Shown: in pieces, positions 44,954 through 54,211 of the stretch | How positions within the stretch are numbered: position 1 is the stretch's first letter | How the letters are laid out: every line of letters begins with the position of its first letter | Assembly (NCBI RefSeq): GCF_000300855.1 | Contig: NZ_ALJF01000019.1 | Span: 1-64,000 of the forward strand | DNA: 64,000 nucleotides | DNA from: Agrobacterium albertimagni AOL15 | GTDB lineage: Bacteria; Pseudomonadota; Alphaproteobacteria; Rhizobiales; Rhizobiaceae | Reading direction: 5' to 3' | The notes under the pieces: model-generated | Told to the model about the DNA's origin: nothing | Seen by the model: only the letters and a program-made list of their open reading frames with translations | Databases searched by the model: none | Made by a program: the position numbers and the translations under genes

Positions 44954-46231
44954 TCACCGTAGCCATTGCGCCGGCACGATGACGATGTCGGGAAATATGA
45001 CGAGCAGCACGAGAACCAGCACCTGCGCGAGCAGGAATGGAACAATGCCCGTCACGACTTTGCCAAGCGGGACGCGCCCGACCCCGCTGACCACGTTGAG
45101 CACCACGCCGACGGGCGGGGTGATCAAGCCAATGCAGCAGTTCATGATGAACATGACACCGAAATAGACCGGGTCGATGCCCGCCTGCTTGATGATCGGC
45201 ATCAGCACAGGCGTCAGGATCAGGATGGTCGGCGTCAGGTCCAATGCGGTTCCGACGACGAGAACCAGCGCCATGATGACGAACATCAGCAGCATCGGCC
45301 GATCGATCAGGGGTTCGATATAGCGCGTGATCTCGCCGGGAATGTTGGCTGCAGTGATCAACCAGGCGGAGACCAGGGCCGCGCACACCAGGAACATGAT
45401 GATCGAGGTGGTCTTGGCCGCCTGCAGGATGACACGCGGAAGATCCTTTGGCTTAAGCTCGCGATAGATCACCATGCCGACGAACATGGCATAGGCAGCC
45501 GCAATGACAGCCGCTTCCGTTGGCGTGACCACCCCGGCCTTGATCCCGCCAAGGATGATCACCGGCATGCCGAGCGCCCAGGCGGCACGCCCGGTGACGC
45601 GCAGCCGCTCTTTCGCTGGCGCCTTCGGCAAGGGCAGCACGTTGTCCTTGCGAACAACGATTTGCCAGGCAATGACCAGCGCGATCCCCATCAACATGCC
45701 GGGCACGATCCCCGCCATGAAGAGCTGTGTGATCGAGACATTCGCAGCAACACCGAAGACGATAAACGCCATCGACGGCGGGATGACGGGTGCGATGATG
45801 CCCCCGGATGCAATCAGGCCGGCAGAGCGCGGCACGTTGTATCCCGCCTTGGCCATCATCGGGATCAGGATCGCGGCCAAAGCTGCGGTATCGGCAGCGG
45901 CCGAACCGGAAATGCTGGCCATGATCACGGCAGCCATGATGGCGACGATGCCGAGGCCGCCGCGAATATGCCCCACGCAGGCAATCGCGAACTCGATGAT
46001 GCGCCGCGACAGGCCGCCAGAATTCATCAGCTCTCCGGCCAACACGAAGAACGGGATGGCGAGCAGCGTGAACGTATCGGCGCCCGCGATCATGTTCTGC
46101 GCTATGATCTGGCTGTTGAACATGCCCATGTACCACATGAGCGTGACGCCGCAGAACATCAGCGCGAAGGCGACGGGGACGCCAATGGCCATGGCGCCGA
46201 GCAGCGAGGTGATGAAGACGACAAGGGTCAT
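44954..46231 (-). CDS. TRAP transporter large permease (DctM type)
   Basis: A 425-residue protein with about twelve hydrophobic helices, typical of DctM/SiaM large subunits, with conserved GLSRRIIEFA and PPSMAFIVFG stretches. It forms the secondary-transport channel that uses a Na+ or H+ gradient. Its start overlaps the dctQ stop by one base. Neighbours indicate import of a sugar acid. Confidence 0.9.
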   Translation of the reverse strand: MTLVVFITSLLGAMAIGVPVAFALMFCGVTLMWYMGMFNSQIIAQNMIAGADTFTLLAIPFFVLAGELMNSGGLSRRIIEFAIACVGHIRGGLGIVAIMAAVIMASISGSAAADTAALAAILIPMMAKAGYNVPRSAGLIASGGIIAPVIPPSMAFIVFGVAANVSITQLFMAGIVPGMLMGIALVIAWQIVVRKDNVLPLPKAPAKERLRVTGRAAWALGMPVIILGGIKAGVVTPTEAAVIAAAYAMFVGMVIYRELKPKDLPRVILQAAKTTSIIMFLVCAALVSAWLITAANIPGEITRYIEPLIDRPMLLMFVIMALVLVVGTALDLTPTILILTPVLMPIIKQAGIDPVYFGVMFIMNCCIGLITPPVGVVLNVVSGVGRVPLGKVVTGIVPFLLAQVLVLVLLVIFPDIVIVPAQWLR

Positions 46232-46764
46232 CAGGCGCGCTCCACCAGCTTCTCGATGCCGTGGTGTTCGCCTGCAAAGGCTGCGATTTCACTCTCGGTG
46301 ACACGCCCGGTGACCAGACGGAAGAGGCGTTCGAGCGCAATCAGGCTGCAGCCGGCACCCGTGAAGAAGCCGATGCCGTAGACCCAGCCCATGGAGAGCC
46401 CGGTCACTGGTGCACTCATGCTGGCATTGATCGGCAACTGCTTCCAGGTTCCCCAGAAGAAGATGGCAGAAACGCCGAGGATCAGGAGATTGGAAAGGAT
46501 CATGCAGAGGACCCGGCCCCGCCGACCGAACAGGGCCACCAGGCTTTCAACGCCCATATGGCCATATTCGCGAAAGCCGACGACCGCGCCAATGAAGGTC
46601 AACCAAACGAAGAAATAGCGGGCCATTTCATCCGAGACCGTGAGGCCGGAGTTGAAGCCGTAGCGCAAGACGACGTTGACGAACACCATGACCGCCATGC
46701 CCGACAAGAGCAGGATCAGCAGCAGTTCAAGCAGCTTGTAGAAGAGATCGACAACTCTGGTCAT
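46231..46764 (-). CDS. TRAP transporter small permease (DctQ type)
   Basis: A 177-residue protein with four helices. The NVVLRYGFNSGLTVSDEMARYF stretch (given in part: NVVLRYGFNSG) and WLTFIGAVVGFREYGHMGV are DctQ hallmarks. It is the scaffold partner of the large permease. It begins six bases after the xylX-like stop, so it is cotranscribed with that catabolic gene. Confidence 0.88.
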   Translation of the reverse strand: MTRVVDLFYKLLELLLILLLSGMAVMVFVNVVLRYGFNSGLTVSDEMARYFFVWLTFIGAVVGFREYGHMGVESLVALFGRRGRVLCMILSNLLILGVSAIFFWGTWKQLPINASMSAPVTGLSMGWVYGIGFFTGAGCSLIALERLFRLVTGRVTESEIAAFAGEHHGIEKLVERA

Positions 46765-46770
46765 ACGCCC

Positions 46771-47940
46771 TCACGCCTTGTCGAGCAGGCCGCGCTGGGC
46801 CAGGTTGCGGAAAAGAGCACGTGTTCCGAAGGTCCATTCCGGGCAGGCGTCCGTGCGATCGACCCAGTTCACCAGGCGACCAAGCGTCGGTGTCGCGATC
46901 TCGACGCGATCGCCAACCTCATGCGTGAAGCCAAGGCCAGCACCACGGCGATCCTTGACCGGCGCGAACATGGTGCCGAGGAACAGAACCGCGCCATCGG
47001 GATATTGGTGATTGCGGTTACGCAACTGCGCAACAAGGTTTTCCGGCGCACGGCTGATCGCTTCCATCGGACTTTCCCCCGTCATTTCAAAGCCGTCCTC
47101 GCCGCGTACGAGCAGCGAAACGCGAACCTTGCGCAGCACGTCCATCGTGAAGCTGCCATGGAAAAGCCGGACGAAGGGCCCTATCGAGCACGATGCATTG
47201 TTGTCCTTCGCCTTCCCCAGGAGCAGCGCCGACCGCCCCTCGACATCCCTCAGATTGACGTCGTTGCCGAGTGTCGCGCCGATGATCTTGCCGTCGGAAC
47301 GAACGGCAAGAACGATTTCAGGCTCAGGATTGTTCCATTGGGAAATGGGGTGAATGCCGACTGAATCGCCACAGGTCACCGACGACATGGGCTGGGCCTT
47401 GGTGAAGATCTCCGCATCCGGGCCGATACCGACCTCCAGGTACTGAGACCAGAGACCCATATCCTGCAGCAGCGCTTTAACCTTCGCTGCCTGCTCGGAG
47501 CCGGCGACGAGCCCACGCAGGCTGTCGCCCAGCACGGGTGCCAGCTTCTCGCGGATCGCCTGGGCACGGCCGGCATCGCCCTTCGCCTGCTCCTCGATCA
47601 CCCGCTCCAGCATGCTGTCGGCGAATGTCACACCGGCAGCCTTGACCGCTTGCAGATCGATGGGAGCAAGCAGATGACCGGCCTCGCCGGACAGGAACTG
47701 GTCGAGCGCGCCAAGAGACGGCAGGCTCTCGTCAGCCACCAAGCGCTCGGCGAGATCGTCCAACTCGAATAGGCCGGAAGCTGTAGGAGAAATGCTTGTC
47801 AGGTCGCAGAGGGTGCCATGGCGCACGATCACCGGGCAGGGACCGCCGGCCGCCTTCGACCACACTCTGCCCACCAGCACAGCCTGGGAGGAATCTTCCG
47901 GCAGAATATAGACGGATTCGAGACTTTGACGGCGCTGCAA
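46771..47940 (-). CDS. FAH-family 2-keto-3-deoxy-aldonate dehydratase (XylX-like)
   Basis: A 389-residue fumarylacetoacetase-family protein. Its length and the stretches SQYLEVGIGPDAEIFTK, NNPEPEIVLA, GNDVNLRDVEGRSALLLGKA and HQYPDGAVLFLGTMFAP resemble Caulobacter XylX as I recall it, which dehydrates 2-keto-3-deoxy-D-xylonate to 2-oxoglutarate semialdehyde. Conserved acidic metal ligands are in NNPEPE and GNDVNLRD. The IlvD/Edd dehydratase at 52357, whose homologues make such keto-deoxy acids, is in the same cluster. The exact pentonate or hexonate is unproven. A candidate operator lies 60 bases upstream. Confidence 0.75.
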   Translation of the reverse strand: MQRRQSLESVYILPEDSSQAVLVGRVWSKAAGGPCPVIVRHGTLCDLTSISPTASGLFELDDLAERLVADESLPSLGALDQFLSGEAGHLLAPIDLQAVKAAGVTFADSMLERVIEEQAKGDAGRAQAIREKLAPVLGDSLRGLVAGSEQAAKVKALLQDMGLWSQYLEVGIGPDAEIFTKAQPMSSVTCGDSVGIHPISQWNNPEPEIVLAVRSDGKIIGATLGNDVNLRDVEGRSALLLGKAKDNNASCSIGPFVRLFHGSFTMDVLRKVRVSLLVRGEDGFEMTGESPMEAISRAPENLVAQLRNRNHQYPDGAVLFLGTMFAPVKDRRGAGLGFTHEVGDRVEIATPTLGRLVNWVDRTDACPEWTFGTRALFRNLAQRGLLDKA

Positions 47941-47999
47941 GATGGACCTCCTCCTTGTCCTCCGGCATGAACGACCCTGTCGCCTGCCATATTGTCAGG

Positions 48000-48010
48000 A
48001 TGTCTGACAA
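48000..48010. promoter_or_regulatory. Candidate GntR operator before the xylX-like gene
   Basis: The minus strand reads TTGTCAGACAT, one base off the palindrome TTGTCAGACAA. A further half site, TTGTCAG, is at 47992-47998 on the plus strand, so the region forms a wider inverted repeat TTGTCAG / CTGACAA. Confidence 0.5.
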
Positions 48011-48097
48011 CTCTTAATCCGAATTAATAGGGTCAGATTTGATGCCTGTCTACCCCGGACGACGGACTTGTGGACAAAGCTGCCGCACGAGACCGTC

Positions 48098-48826
48098 TCA
48101 GAACTGCTCGAGGCTGAGATCGATGCGGCTTGCCGCACCGTGCAGATGCGCGCGCATGGCCTCGCGTGCGCCAGCACCGTCCCGCTTGGCGATCGCGTCT
48201 CTCAGCCGGACGTGTTCGGCAATGGTCACTTCGACGATTTCTTCGAGCACGGCGCGGGAGCGTGCCGCATCAATCGCCAGGCTGATGCGCTCGGCGATGA
48301 AGCCGATAAACAGGGCGAAATACTCGTTGTGCGTCGCCTCGGCGACCGCGCGGTGGAAGGCGAGATCGGCGACGATCCCCTGCTCCGTCCACTTTTCGGC
48401 CCCCGTCATGCGCGACAGCGCCTCGTCTATCTTTGCGAGATCCTCTGAGGTGTGATGCACGGCGGCAAGACCCGCGGCTTCGATTTCAAGCGGCACGCGC
48501 AGCTGAAAGAGCGCGCGAAAACTTTGCGGCTCGGAGAGCTCGCCATCCTTGATGCGGATCGGTCTGGCCGAAGGTTCGCTGACGAAAGCCCCCACGCCTT
48601 GCCTCGTCTCCACCATGCCTTCGTTCCGCAACTGGGCAATGGCCTCGCGCACGACAGAGCGGCTGACGCCGAGTGTCTTGGCCAGAACATGCTCGGTCGG
48701 CAATCGCTCGCCGGGCTTCAAGCGCCCCTGGCTGATCTCGTCGGCCAATTGCGCGGCAATTCGGGCGGGCAGGTGCTCACTGCGCCTGATCTGTCCGAAA
48801 TTCAATTGCCCGAGGTCGATCGACAT
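48098..48826 (-). CDS. FadR-subfamily GntR regulator
   Basis: A 242-residue regulator. The N-terminal winged helix covers about residues 15-80 (RIAAQLADEISQGRLKPGER and VLAKTLGVSRSVVREAIAQL). The C-terminal FCD domain has metal-binding candidates in ADLAFHRAVA and EHVRLRDAI plus RAHLHG. FCD regulators usually sense carboxylic or sugar acids. The ATG at 48826 has AAGGAGA ten bases upstream and is preferred over 48874. It lies between the FAD dehydrogenase and the xylX-like gene, and the palindromes TTGTCAGACAA around the cluster are its likely targets. Confidence 0.87.
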   Translation of the reverse strand: MSIDLGQLNFGQIRRSEHLPARIAAQLADEISQGRLKPGERLPTEHVLAKTLGVSRSVVREAIAQLRNEGMVETRQGVGAFVSEPSARPIRIKDGELSEPQSFRALFQLRVPLEIEAAGLAAVHHTSEDLAKIDEALSRMTGAEKWTEQGIVADLAFHRAVAEATHNEYFALFIGFIAERISLAIDAARSRAVLEEIVEVTIAEHVRLRDAIAKRDGAGAREAMRAHLHGAASRIDLSLEQF

Positions 48827-48860
48827 GCCCGCTGGTCTCCTTGCCACCTGCTCCGGTATT

Positions 48861-50327
48861 TCACGAATCCGCACTCGAATTCAATTGGCAACCCGGGTTC
48901 ATGATCCCCGAGGGATCGATGGCCCGCTTGATCGCAGTCAGGAGATGTAGCTGCGTGGCCGGCACACGCGAGAGAAAATCCGGCTTCTTCAAGCGACCGA
49001 TACCATGCTCGGCGCTCATCGAACCCTGGAAACTATCCAGAACATCATTCACGACGTGCTTGGCCGTGTAGATACGCTCGGCCACCTCGTCCCTGGAAAG
49101 GCCAGAAGGCGGCAGCACGTTGAGATGCACGTTCCCGTCGCCGACATGACCATAGGAAACGCAGGTGCAATCCGGCAAGCGCGCTGCGATGGCTGCTTCC
49201 GCCTGTTCGACGAACTCCGGAAGACGCGACAAAGGCACAGACACATCCGTTCGAAGGTGTGGCCCCCGTTTGGCCTGCCCTTCATTCATGCCCTCGCGGA
49301 AGAGCCAGAGAGAACGGGCCTGGCTCCGCGACGTCGCAACGACGCCGTCCAGCACCAGGCCGTCCTCCAGCACGCCCTCAAGAAAGCGGTGCATCAGGTC
49401 TTCGATATCCACGAGGCCGGAACCCGAGATCTCGAGCAGTACATAGGCCGGATAATCGGCACTCATCGGCATGGCGAGATCGGGTATCGCTTCCTGCGCG
49501 AGGGTGAAAGCGATCGGCGGCATGAATTCGAAGGCCGACATGAGGTCACAGCAGTCGCGCCGTGCACGCCGATAGAGCGTGATCGCATCCGACAAAGCTC
49601 CGAGCCCCAGCAAAGCCGTCGCAACCTTCTCTGCCGGCGGAGCAAGCTTGAAGGCAGCGGCGGTGACGATGCCGAGCGTGCCCTCGGCCCCGATGAACAA
49701 CTGTTTCAGATCGATCCCGCGATTGTCCTTGCGCAGCGTCGACAGACCATCGAGGATCGACCCGTCGGGGAGAACGACCTCTAGGCCAAGCACGAGCTCA
49801 CGCGTCATGCCATAGCGCAACACGTTGATTCCGCCTGCATTGGTCGAGACATTGCCGCCGATCCGGCAGGAGCCCTGCGCACCGAGCGCAAGCGGAAAGT
49901 AGAGCCCTGCATCCTCGACCTTGTCCTTGAAGTCCTGCAGGATGGCGCCCGCCTCGACGACGGCCGAGAAATCATCTGCATCGATGCGGCGGATCGCCGT
50001 CATACGCTCGAGACTGACAACAACCTGGCTCGCCGGTGCGTCGGGAGTGCCTCCGAGAACCAGCCCCGTATTGCCGCCTTGCGGCACGATAGTCAGCCCC
50101 AGCGAGCGGATGGCCCGAACGGCAAGGGAGACCTCCTCGGTCGTTCGCGGACGGACAACCGCGACAGCACCGGTCGTGACATCCCCATGCCAATCCCGGC
50201 AGTAGCGCTCGACCTCCGCACCGACGACAACCATGTCAGGTCCGAGCGCCTCGATGAGACCAGGAACCGGGTTGCCCGCCCCGCTCCACAAATCCTTGCT
50301 CCCGATCGCGCTTTCCACGGCCATCAT
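48861..50327 (-). CDS. FAD-linked D-2-hydroxyacid dehydrogenase (GlcD/D2HGDH type)
   Basis: A 488-residue FAD-binding PCMH/oxidase-C family enzyme. FAD stretches are VPQGGNTGLVLGGTPDA and GRIGGNVSTNAGGINVLRYG; the C-terminal metal and substrate region has SYGHVGDGNVHLNV and EHGIGRLKKPDF. It would oxidise a D-2-hydroxy acid (glycolate, D-lactate, D-2-hydroxyglutarate or a sugar acid) and pass electrons to an acceptor. It starts 60 bases left of a palindromic operator shared with the divergent denD-like gene. The stop is 34 bases before the GntR gene, so they may share a transcript. Substrate not decided. Confidence 0.82.
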   Translation of the reverse strand: MMAVESAIGSKDLWSGAGNPVPGLIEALGPDMVVVGAEVERYCRDWHGDVTTGAVAVVRPRTTEEVSLAVRAIRSLGLTIVPQGGNTGLVLGGTPDAPASQVVVSLERMTAIRRIDADDFSAVVEAGAILQDFKDKVEDAGLYFPLALGAQGSCRIGGNVSTNAGGINVLRYGMTRELVLGLEVVLPDGSILDGLSTLRKDNRGIDLKQLFIGAEGTLGIVTAAAFKLAPPAEKVATALLGLGALSDAITLYRRARRDCCDLMSAFEFMPPIAFTLAQEAIPDLAMPMSADYPAYVLLEISGSGLVDIEDLMHRFLEGVLEDGLVLDGVVATSRSQARSLWLFREGMNEGQAKRGPHLRTDVSVPLSRLPEFVEQAEAAIAARLPDCTCVSYGHVGDGNVHLNVLPPSGLSRDEVAERIYTAKHVVNDVLDSFQGSMSAEHGIGRLKKPDFLSRVPATQLHLLTAIKRAIDPSGIMNPGCQLNSSADS

Positions 50328-50387
50328 CAGTCTCCCCGTCGGCCCATCTGGAGATGGACAAAGAATTCGGTTTCCACGAGAATGATA

Positions 50388-50408
50388 TAAGGTTATCAGA
50401 CAACCTTA
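50388..50408. promoter_or_regulatory. Candidate GntR operator in the divergent control region
   Basis: TAAGGTT (50388-50394) and AACCTTA (50402-50408) are perfect arms around ATCAGAC; inside lies TTATCAGACAA (50393-50403), one base from the palindrome at 42846. It serves the divergent FAD-dehydrogenase and denD-like promoters. Confidence 0.55.
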
Positions 50409-50481
50409 CAAATGGTTTTTGAAGAAGGCCCTTGTGCAGAGGCGCGCGGGGTCGAAGAATGACATGGGAGGAGACTGTCAC

Positions 50482-51465
50482 ATGCATATTCTGGTGATTG
50501 GCGCGGCCGGCATGGTCGGACGCAAGCTGGCGCAACGACTCACCCGCGATGGAGAACTGCAGGGACGGCAGATCACGGCGATGACGCTCGCCGATGTCGT
50601 GGCGGCCGACGCCCCCGCCGGCTTCGACGGCAAGGTGACGATCGAAGCCATCGATCTATCTGAGCCCGCATCCGCCGAGCGCCTGATCGCATCGCGCCCC
50701 GATGTCATCTTCCATCTCGCTGCGATCGTCTCTGGTGAAGCGGAACTCGACTTCGAAAAGGGTTACAAGATCAACCTCGACGGCACCCGCTATCTGTTCG
50801 AGGCAATCCGCCTCGCCCATATGGTGGACGGCTATTGCCCGCGTGTGGTCTTCACCTCGTCGATCGCGGTCGTCGGTGCACCACTGCCCTATCCGATCCC
50901 GGACGAGTTCCACACCACGCCGCTGACCAGCTACGGCACGCAGAAGGCGATTTGCGAACTGCTGCTCTCCGACTATTCCAGGAAGGGGTATTTCGACGGT
51001 ATCGGCATCCGCCTCCCGACGATCTGCATTCGCCCCGGCAAGCCGAACAAGGCAGCCTCGGGCTTCTTCTCCAACATCCTGCGCGAGCCGCTGGTCGGCC
51101 AGGAGGCAGTCTTGCCGGTCGGCGAGGATGTCCGCCACTGGCATGCCTCGCCCCGATCTGCGGTCGGCTTCCTCATCCACGGCGCAAACATCGACCTGGA
51201 AACGGTGGGCCCACGCCGCAACCTGTCGATGCCAGGCCTCAGCGCCACCGTTGGCGAGCAAATCGAAGCCCTGCGCCGCGTGGCAGGCGAGAAGGCGGTC
51301 AAACTCATCCGCCATGAGCCCGACGAGATGATCATGCGCATCTGCGCAGGCTGGGCTCCTGGCTTCGAAGCAACCCGCGCCCGCGCACTCGGCTTCACCG
51401 CCGAAAACTCTTTCGATGAAATCATTCGGGTGCATATCGACGATGAGCTGGGAGGCAAGCTTTGA
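50482..51465 (+). CDS. NAD-dependent epimerase/dehydrogenase, D-erythronate dehydrogenase (DenD)-like
   Basis: A 327-residue extended SDR protein. The cofactor motif is GAAGMVGRKL near residues 7-16, the catalytic Ser is in FTSSIAVVG, and YGTQKA gives the YxxxK pair. The IRLPTICIRPGKPNKAASGF stretch is typical of DenD-type proteins, which oxidise D-erythronate at C2 and allied 4-carbon sugar acids. The frame extends upstream to 50419, but GGGAGGAG precedes 50482 by normal spacing. It is the first gene of a three-gene plus-strand operon. The otnC/I/K partners of the known erythronate pathway are absent here, so another sugar acid is possible. Confidence 0.7.
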   Translation: MHILVIGAAGMVGRKLAQRLTRDGELQGRQITAMTLADVVAADAPAGFDGKVTIEAIDLSEPASAERLIASRPDVIFHLAAIVSGEAELDFEKGYKINLDGTRYLFEAIRLAHMVDGYCPRVVFTSSIAVVGAPLPYPIPDEFHTTPLTSYGTQKAICELLLSDYSRKGYFDGIGIRLPTICIRPGKPNKAASGFFSNILREPLVGQEAVLPVGEDVRHWHASPRSAVGFLIHGANIDLETVGPRRNLSMPGLSATVGEQIEALRRVAGEKAVKLIRHEPDEMIMRICAGWAPGFEATRARALGFTAENSFDEIIRVHIDDELGGKL

Positions 51466-52370
51466 CGGGAACGGAAAACAGGCAGATCGCCTTTCTCGGG
51501 ACGGGACTGATGGGCGCGCCCATGGCGAGGCGCCTGCTCGCGGCTGGTTTCCAAGTCACGGTGTGGAACCGCGATAGGGCCAAGGCAGAGCCTCTGGCGG
51601 CGGCCGGCGCCAGGCTTGCAGAGAGCCCGACAGACGCCGTCTCCGGCGCGAGCGTGATCTTCACCATGCTATCGGATGGCGCCGCGGTGGAAGACGTGCT
51701 TTTCACCAAGGGCGCGGCTGAAGCGCTGGCAAAGGGCACGGTCGTCATCGACACATCTTCGATCGCACCGCCAATCGCAAAAGATCACGCGAGCCGGCTC
51801 GCCGATCGCGACATCGCTCACGTCGATGCACCCGTGTCGGGTGGCGTCGTCGGGGCGGAAGCCGGCACGCTGGCAATCATGGCGGGCGGCGATGCCGATG
51901 TCATCGAGAGCTTGGCCGATGTCTTCGCACCGCTCGGCCGCGTCACCCATGTCGGCCCCTCGGGCGCTGGCCAGATCTGCAAGCTCGCCAACCAGCAAAT
52001 CGTCGCGATCACCATCGGCGCCGTTGCAGAGGCGATGATGCTCGTTGAAGCCGGCGGCGCATCGCGGGAGAAGTTTCGCGAAGCCATCCGCGGCGGCTTT
52101 GCCGAAAGCCGCATCCTGGAACTGCACGGACAACGGATGGTCGAGCGGCGCTTCGAGCCGGGCGGCCCCTCGCGCCTGCAGTTGAAGGACCTGAATGCCG
52201 TCGCCGCCATGGCCGAGACCTTTGGCCTTGAGCTTCCGTTGACCTCGGATGTTCGCCAGGCCTTTGAGGCCTTTGTTGCAGAAGGTCACGGCGAACTCGA
52301 CCACAGTGGCCTTCTGCTTCAACTGGAAAAAATCAACCACCGCAAAGGTGCCGCCGATGACCGAGTCTGA
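51462..52370 (+). CDS. NAD-dependent dehydrogenase, 3-hydroxyisobutyrate dehydrogenase family (TTG start)
   Basis: A 302-residue beta-hydroxyacid dehydrogenase. The Rossmann motif is FLGTGLMGAPMARRLL near residues 9-24, the substrate motif DAPVSGGVVGAEAGTL is near 121, and the catalytic Lys is in GQICKLANQQIV. The family includes L-threonate dehydrogenase (LtnD) and tartronate semialdehyde reductase. Translation appears to start at TTG (51462-51464), with GGAGG six bases upstream, overlapping the stop of the denD-like gene. It oxidises or reduces a hydroxy acid in the cluster's pathway; the substrate is not deducible. Confidence 0.8.
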   Translation: MTGTENRQIAFLGTGLMGAPMARRLLAAGFQVTVWNRDRAKAEPLAAAGARLAESPTDAVSGASVIFTMLSDGAAVEDVLFTKGAAEALAKGTVVIDTSSIAPPIAKDHASRLADRDIAHVDAPVSGGVVGAEAGTLAIMAGGDADVIESLADVFAPLGRVTHVGPSGAGQICKLANQQIVAITIGAVAEAMMLVEAGGASREKFREAIRGGFAESRILELHGQRMVERRFEPGGPSRLQLKDLNAVAAMAETFGLELPLTSDVRQAFEAFVAEGHGELDHSGLLLQLEKINHRKGAADDRV

Positions 52371-54141
52371 GAAACCGAAACGCCGCCTCCGCTCACAGGA
52401 CTGGTTCGACAATCCCGATCACCTCGACATGACCGCGCTCTACCTAGAGCGCTTCATGAACTACGGCACGACGCCGGAGGAACTGCGCTCCGGCAAGCCG
52501 ATCATCGGGATCGCCCAATCGGGCTCCGATATCAATCCCTGCAACCGACACCATCTGGAACTTGCCAAACGCGTGCGCGATGGTATCCGCGACGCCGGCG
52601 GCATTCCGATCGAGTTCCCGTCGCATCCGCTGTTCGAGAACTGCAAGCGACCGACGGCAGCCCTCGACCGCAACCTTGCCTATCTCGGCCTGGTCGAGTT
52701 GCTCTACGGCTATCCCTTCGACGGTGTCGTGCTGACGACCGGCTGCGACAAGACCACGCCCTCTGCCCTGATGGCGGCGTCGACGGTCGACCTCCCGGCC
52801 ATCGTGCTCTCCGGCGGGCCCATGCTTGACGGCTGGCATGATGGCGAACTGGTGGGTTCCGGCACGGTGATCTGGCGCTCTCGCCGCAAATATGCGGCCG
52901 GCGAGATCAGCCGCGAGGAATTCCTAGAGCGCGCCCTCGATTCGGCCCCCTCTCCCGGCCATTGCAATACCATGGGCACCGCGTCGACAATGAACGCTAT
53001 TGCCGAGGCACTCGGCATGTCGCTCACCGGCTGCGCTGCCATTCCGGCCGCCTATCGTGAACGCGGCCAGATGGCCTATCGCACGGGCAAGCGGGCGGTC
53101 GAACTCGTGCTTGAAGACATCCGCCCCTCGGACATTCTCACCCGCGACGCATTTCTCAATGCCATCAGGGTCAACTCAGCGATCGGCGGATCGACCAACG
53201 CCCAGCCGCATCTGATGGCCATGGCCAAGCATGCCGGCGTGGAACTCTTGCCCGAGGACTGGCAGGTTCACGGCTACGACATTCCGTTGCTCGCCAACGT
53301 CCAGCCGGCCGGCGCCTATCTCGGCGAGCGGTTCCACCGTGCCGGAGGTGTACCGGCAATCATGTGGGAGCTGATGCAGGCTGAAAAGCTCGACGCAAAC
53401 TGTCGCACGGTGACTGGCCGCACCATGGCTGAGAACCTGGAGGGAAGAGAGGCGACGGATCGGGAGGTGATCAAGCCCTACCACGAGCCGATGCGAGAAC
53501 GCGCGGGCTTCGTTGTGCTGAAGGGCAACCTCTTCGATTTTGCCATCATGAAGACGAGTGTCATTTCCGAGGGTTTCCGCCTGCGTTACCTACAGGAAAA
53601 GGGCCGCGAAGGCATCTTTGAGGGCCGCGCGATCGTCTTCGACGGCTCGGAGGATTACCACAAGCGCATCAACGATCCCGCCCTCGAGATCGACGAGGAC
53701 TGCGTTCTTGTCATCCGCGGCGCCGGCCCGCTTGGCTGGCCGGGCTCGGCCGAAGTGGTCAACATGCAGCCGCCGGATCACCTCATTAAGCGGGGCATCC
53801 TCAGCCTGCCGACGATTGGCGACGGCCGCCAGTCCGGCACGGCCGACAGCCCGTCGATCCTCAACGCATCGCCTGAAAGCGCGGCGGGCGGCGGTCTGGC
53901 CTGGGTGAGGACCGGAGACGTCATTCGCATCGACCTGAACCAGGGGCGTTGTGACATGCTGGTCGGCGACGAGGAAATCGCAAGGCGCAAGGCCGAGGGC
54001 ATTCCGCCCGTGCCGAAAGACGCAACACCATGGCAGCGGCTCTATCGCCAGACGGTCACCCAGCTAGCCGATGGTGCGACGATCAAAAACGCCGAGGATT
54101 TCCGTCAGATCTCCAAGACGCCGCCGCGCCACAACCACTGA
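52357..54141 (+). CDS. IlvD/Edd-family sugar-acid dehydratase (xylonate/arabinonate type)
   Basis: A 594-residue [Fe-S] dehydratase. Cluster ligand cysteines are in NPCNRHH, TTGCDKTTP and GHCNTMGTAS, the three-cysteine pattern of the group that dehydrates aldonates to 2-keto-3-deoxy acids. The N-terminal RRRLRSQDWFDNPDHLDMT and SGSDINPCNRHHLELAKRV resemble rhizobial and Caulobacter XylD/AraC. The frame is open from 52249; the ATG at 52357 fits the family and overlaps the upstream gene by 14 bases. Together with the XylX-like protein it would give a Weimberg-type route to 2-oxoglutarate semialdehyde. Substrate chain length is inferred. Confidence 0.82.
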   Translation: MTESEKPKRRLRSQDWFDNPDHLDMTALYLERFMNYGTTPEELRSGKPIIGIAQSGSDINPCNRHHLELAKRVRDGIRDAGGIPIEFPSHPLFENCKRPTAALDRNLAYLGLVELLYGYPFDGVVLTTGCDKTTPSALMAASTVDLPAIVLSGGPMLDGWHDGELVGSGTVIWRSRRKYAAGEISREEFLERALDSAPSPGHCNTMGTASTMNAIAEALGMSLTGCAAIPAAYRERGQMAYRTGKRAVELVLEDIRPSDILTRDAFLNAIRVNSAIGGSTNAQPHLMAMAKHAGVELLPEDWQVHGYDIPLLANVQPAGAYLGERFHRAGGVPAIMWELMQAEKLDANCRTVTGRTMAENLEGREATDREVIKPYHEPMRERAGFVVLKGNLFDFAIMKTSVISEGFRLRYLQEKGREGIFEGRAIVFDGSEDYHKRINDPALEIDEDCVLVIRGAGPLGWPGSAEVVNMQPPDHLIKRGILSLPTIGDGRQSGTADSPSILNASPESAAGGGLAWVRTGDVIRIDLNQGRCDMLVGDEEIARRKAEGIPPVPKDATPWQRLYRQTVTQLADGATIKNAEDFRQISKTPPRHNH

Positions 54142-54211
54142 CAAGCAACTCGGCCGTTTGCTGCCTATTGGAGAAACAGTCGAAAAATCAAGGGCAAGAC
54201 AAGTTTCATCG

